Below are positions 7,159-9,611 of a stretch of DNA of 9,611 nt, one piece after another. The stretch is taken from contig JAHZIZ010000312.1 in NCBI GenBank assembly GCA_022601215.1, forward strand, positions 1-9,611. Reading direction: 5' to 3'. This DNA is from Bacteroidota bacterium (GTDB lineage Bacteria > Bacteroidota > Bacteroidia > Flavobacteriales > Flavobacteriaceae). The translations under genes and the position numbers were made by a program. Under the pieces are notes generated by a model. The model worked only from the letters and a program-made list of their open reading frames with translations. It ran no database searches and was not told where the DNA came from. Each line of letters opens with the position of its first letter. Within the stretch, counting starts at the first letter, position 1.

Positions 7159-8225
7159 ATGAGTCATAACATTGCACCGGGTGTAGCCACTGGAACAGAT
7201 GTTCAAAAAATTCATCAACTAGCAAAAGAAAAAGGATTTGCTTTACCCGCCGTTAACGTAGTGGGATCCAACACTATAAACTCAGTTTTGGAAACTGCAG
7301 TGGAATTAAATGCCCCAGTTATTGTGCAATTTTCAAATGGAGGAGCCCAATTTAATGCGGGAAAAGGCCTTTCTAATGAAGGACAGAAATCTGCAATTGC
7401 AGGTGGTGTTGCTGGAGCGAAGCATATTCATGAAATGGCTAAAGCTTATGGCGCAACGGTAATTCTACACACCGATCATTGTGCAAAGAAACTGTTACCT
7501 TGGATCGATGGTCTTTTAGATGCAGGAGAAGCTCACTATAAACAAACAGGGAGTTCGCTTTACAGTTCCCATATGATTGATCTTAGTGAAGAATCCATCG
7601 AAGAAAATATCGAAATTTGCAAACGTTACTTAGAGCGAATGAGCAAAATGGATATGACGTTAGAGATTGAATTAGGGATCACAGGAGGTGAGGAAGACGG
7701 AGTTGACAATAGCGATGTGGATAGCTCAAAATTGTATACGCAACCCGAAGAAGTTGCATATGCATATGAAGAATTGAAAAAAGTAAGCGATCAATTTACT
7801 GTTGCTGCCGCCTTCGGAAATGTACACGGAGTATACAAACCTGGAAATGTAAAATTAACGCCTAAGATTTTAAAGAATTCGCAAGCGTATATTCAAAAAA
7901 ATATAATACGGCATATAACCCCATAGATTTTGTATTTCATGGAGGAAGTGGTTCCACTGTTGATGAAATTAGAGAAGCTATCGGATATGGAGTGGTGAAA
8001 ATGAACATTGACACGGACCTTCAATTTGCTTTCACCGAAGGGATTCGCGACTATATGACTGGAAATATTGACTATCTTAGAACTCAGATTGGAAATCCTG
8101 ACGGTGGCGATATTCCAAATAAAAAATATTACGATCCACGTAAATGGCTTCGTGAAGGCGAGTTGACATTCAAAACGCGCCTGATCAAGGCTTTTGAAGA
8201 TCTTAACAACGTAAACACCTTATAA
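7159..8225 (+). CDS. fbaA: Class II fructose-1,6-bisphosphate aldolase, reading frame broken by a 1-base deletion
   Basis: This is the zinc-dependent aldolase that interconverts fructose 1,6-bisphosphate with dihydroxyacetone phosphate and glyceraldehyde 3-phosphate in glycolysis and gluconeogenesis. The first frame (7159-7926) gives 255 codons ending in an early TAG. The true C-terminal third continues in the -1 frame from about 7902 to the TAA at 8223-8225. Restoring one A in the A7 run at 7895-7901 yields 355 residues, close to the 359 of E. coli FbaA. All key residues are then present: D106 and the zinc ligand H107 (LHTDHCAKK), E171, H223 ([11 protein letters not shown]), H261 (FHGGSGS) and the MNIDTD segment. 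H261 and MNIDTD lie after the break, so the first fragment alone could not be active. No other lesion is visible and accD follows after 19 bp, which points to a sequencing error or very recent mutation rather than an old pseudogene. Confidence 0.93.
7895..7901 (+). other. A7 homopolymer at the fbaA frameshift
   Basis: Seven A's follow CAA-type sequence (the run begins inside the CAA codon at 7894-7896). Eight A's here would make fbaA one continuous frame. With seven, the sequence in frame is A AAA AAT (7896-7902), which formally fits a -1 slippery heptamer. A single-base undercount in a homopolymer is the simplest explanation. Confidence 0.8.
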
Positions 8226-8244
8226 CAAAGACAAATTCCTCTTT

Positions 8245-9111
8245 ATGGCTTGGTTTAAAAGAACAAAAAAGGGTATTCAAACCCCAACCGAAGAGAAAAA
8301 AGATGTACCCAAAGGCTTGTGGTACAAATCTCCTACTGGTAAAATTGTAGATGCTGAAGAGCTAGAAAAAAACTATTATGTTAGTCCGGAAGACGGATAC
8401 CATGTTCGAATAGGAAGCAAAGAATACTTTGAAATCCTATTTGACAATAATGAATTTAAAGAGATGGATGAAAACTTAACATCTAAAGATCCTTTAAAGT
8501 TCGAAGACAACAAAAAGTATACAGACCGATTAAAGGCAGCTCAGGAAAAGACCGGATTGAAAGATGCAGTGCGAACTGCTGTTGGAAAATCAATGGGTGA
8601 AGACCTAGTAATTGCATGCATGGACTTTAGTTTCATTGGAGGGTCAATGGGAAGTGTTGTAGGAGAAAAAATTGCTCGTGCAGCAGACTACGCTCTTAAG
8701 AAGAAACTTCCATTTCTTTTAATTTCTAAAAGTGGAGGTGCTCGTATGATGGAGGCTGCACTATCATTAATGCAATTGGCAAAAACTAGCGCAAAGTTGG
8801 CACAGTTAGCCGAAGCTCAATTACCCTATATTTCATTATGTACAGACCCTACGACAGGAGGAACGACAGCTTCATTTGCCATGTTGGGAGACATTAACAT
8901 TAGCGAACCCGGAGCTTTGATTGGTTTTGCAGGACCTCGGGTAGTAAGAGATACTACCGGAAAAGATCTTCCTGATGGTTTCCAAAGTGCAGAGTTTGTG
9001 CAAGAACATGGTTTCTTAGATTTCATCTCTCACCGTAAAGACTTAAAACGAAAAGTAAATCTTTATTTAGATTTAGTTCTAAATCGATCCCTAAGAGAAA
9101 TTACAATATAA
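8245..9111 (+). CDS. accD: Acetyl-CoA carboxylase carboxyltransferase subunit beta
   Basis: AccD pairs with AccA (not in this window) to transfer the carboxyl group from carboxybiotin to acetyl-CoA, making malonyl-CoA for fatty-acid synthesis. The 288-residue protein has the family N-terminus MAWFKR and a complete crotonase-fold carboxyltransferase domain, with SGGARMME at 163-170 and [14 protein letters not shown] at 203-216, whose glycines form the oxyanion-hole region. The N-terminal segment that is a Cys4 zinc ribbon in E. coli is present ([16 protein letters not shown], then [15 protein letters not shown]). All four zinc-ligand positions are changed, to S29, G32, S47 and D50 by alignment, and the only cysteines in the protein are C125 and C199. 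I recall other flavobacterial AccD proteins with the same loss. It starts 19 bp after fbaA, so the two are probably cotranscribed, and its stop is directly followed by a terminator. Confidence 0.96.
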   Translation: MAWFKRTKKGIQTPTEEKKDVPKGLWYKSPTGKIVDAEELEKNYYVSPEDGYHVRIGSKEYFEILFDNNEFKEMDENLTSKDPLKFEDNKKYTDRLKAAQEKTGLKDAVRTAVGKSMGEDLVIACMDFSFIGGSMGSVVGEKIARAADYALKKKLPFLLISKSGGARMMEAALSLMQLAKTSAKLAQLAEAQLPYISLCTDPTTGGTTASFAMLGDINISEPGALIGFAGPRVVRDTTGKDLPDGFQSAEFVQEHGFLDFISHRKDLKRKVNLYLDLVLNRSLREITI

Positions 9112-9140
9112 AAAAAGGGCGCTTAATTAGCGCCCTTTTT
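9112..9140. terminator. Bidirectional intrinsic terminator between accD and the convergent gene
   Basis: An 11-bp perfect inverted repeat, AAAAAGGGCGC (9112-9122) and GCGCCCTTTTT (9130-9140), surrounds a 7-nt loop TTAATTA. The stem has a GC core and ends in T-tracts on both strands (five T's on plus, six on minus with the extra A at 9111). It begins directly after the accD stop codon. It should end the plus-strand run and also the minus-strand gene whose stop is 31 bp away. Confidence 0.93.
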
Positions 9141-9170
9141 CATAATCAAAAACCAACCAACCACTACCTT

Positions 9171-9611
9171 CTAATCAAGAAGAATAGTATACGTTTCGCC
9201 ATTTACCGTAATGGTGGCAATGTTATCACAAGTGCCGTCTCCAAAATCTAGTACGCCTACACCGTTATTTCTAGTAATTTCTACTTGTCCACTTACAAAG
9301 TATTGGCAACTAACCTCTTTTCTCAATGCTTCAATTACTATGGCATTATGGGTAAATCCAGAACTAAAATCAATATCACGCGTTCCTGTTATCATGAACA
9401 CATTATCTTCCCAGCTGCCACTACCCTGTCCTTCAATCCACTCGGCAACGCGAGTTCCATCTACTTGGGCAATAACTCCTGTTGGAAAAGTAACCTCCAA
9501 TTCGTGATTTACAGTGTGTTGTGTGTTACCATTATCATTAGTACGCTCTCTAAATAAAGAACCTCCACCAGCTACAAATTTATTATTGTGTGCAAAATTT
9601 TCCAATCTATA
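9171..9611 (-). CDS. Hypothetical protein, C-terminal 146 residues (5' end beyond the window)
   Basis: The reading frame is open to the right edge, so the N-terminus is missing; a TTG at 9603-9605 is probably internal, since the frame continues upstream as Tyr-Arg. I cannot name the family. The visible part is rich in beta-type, Thr/Asn/Gly-containing sequence with no membrane segment. It includes ENFAHNNKFVAGGG, a central RVAEWIEGQGSGSWEDNVFM (about residues 52-71 counting from that TTG) and a C-terminal LDFGDGTCDNIATITVNG. Two cysteines (C100 and C126) could form a disulfide, consistent with an exported protein. I recall unnamed flavobacterial secreted or lipoprotein-like proteins ending in a similar GTCDNIATVTING segment, but this is memory, not a search. 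It is convergent with accD and shares its terminator. Its signal peptide, if any, lies outside the window. Confidence 0.75.
   Translation of the reverse strand, partial: YRLENFAHNNKFVAGGGSLFRERTNDNGNTQHTVNHELEVTFPTGVIAQVDGTRVAEWIEGQGSGSWEDNVFMITGTRDIDFSSGFTHNAIVIEALRKEVSCQYFVSGQVEITRNNGVGVLDFGDGTCDNIATITVNGETYTILLD

Noticed and set aside
7757..7768. 12-bp palindrome CATATGCATATG in fbaA
   Set aside because: It lies inside the coding sequence for AYAYEE and comes from repeated Ala-Tyr codons; there is nothing to suggest a site.
7945..7968. Small stem AGTG-GTTC-CACT downstream of the fbaA frameshift, as a frameshift stimulator
   Set aside because: It is only about 4 bp, lies roughly 40 nt beyond the slip site (far outside the usual 5-9 nt), and encodes the invariant HGGSGST motif.
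9211..9557. Two plus-strand frames (98 and 90 codons) near the right end
   Set aside because: Both are antisense to the minus-strand frame at 9171-9611, whose sequence looks like a real protein and ends correctly near the shared terminator.

Overview
The window looks like a chromosomal segment of a flavobacterium (Bacteroidota, class Flavobacteriia). The evidence is an AT-rich base composition, a PorT/SprT-type type IX secretion protein, a lipidated TamA-like Omp85 protein (TamL type), a menaquinone-pathway MenG/UbiE methyltransferase, no clear Shine-Dalgarno sequences ahead of the starts, and Bacteroidota-style -7 boxes of the form TAnnTTTG. I see no mobile element, CRISPR array, tRNA or rRNA. 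It reads as core genome, and the genes are tightly packed.

Layout. Positions 1-2200 (minus strand) hold a potassium-uptake operon, trkA followed by trkH. The two genes overlap by one base, and trkH runs off the left edge. Positions 2201-2369 form a divergent control region with a good -7 box in each direction and several short inverted repeats, one of them a 7-bp hairpin just before the next gene. Positions 2370-3808 (plus) hold menG/ubiE and porT, also joined by a one-base overlap. Positions 3789-4523 (minus) hold a SpoU/TrmH-family RNA 2'-O-methyltransferase whose 3' end overlaps that of porT by 20 bp. From about 4561 to 9111 (plus) lie the TamL-like outer-membrane lipoprotein, class II fructose-bisphosphate aldolase (fbaA) and the acetyl-CoA carboxylase carboxyltransferase beta subunit (accD). 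A strong hairpin at 9112-9140 ends this run and, being symmetric, also serves the convergent gene to its right. That gene (9171-9611, minus) is the C-terminal part of an unrecognised protein that continues past the right edge.

The products cover potassium homeostasis, respiratory quinone synthesis, protein secretion and outer-membrane biogenesis, RNA modification, glycolysis/gluconeogenesis and the first step of fatty-acid synthesis. This is housekeeping plus envelope function rather than an accessory island.

Points needing attention: fbaA is split by a single missing base in a run of seven A's, with otherwise intact sequence on both sides, most likely a sequencing or assembly error. AccD lacks all four zinc-ribbon cysteines. 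The divergent RNA-methyltransferase and TamL genes both appear to start at non-ATG codons within a very compact shared promoter region. I found no convincing undescribed system here.
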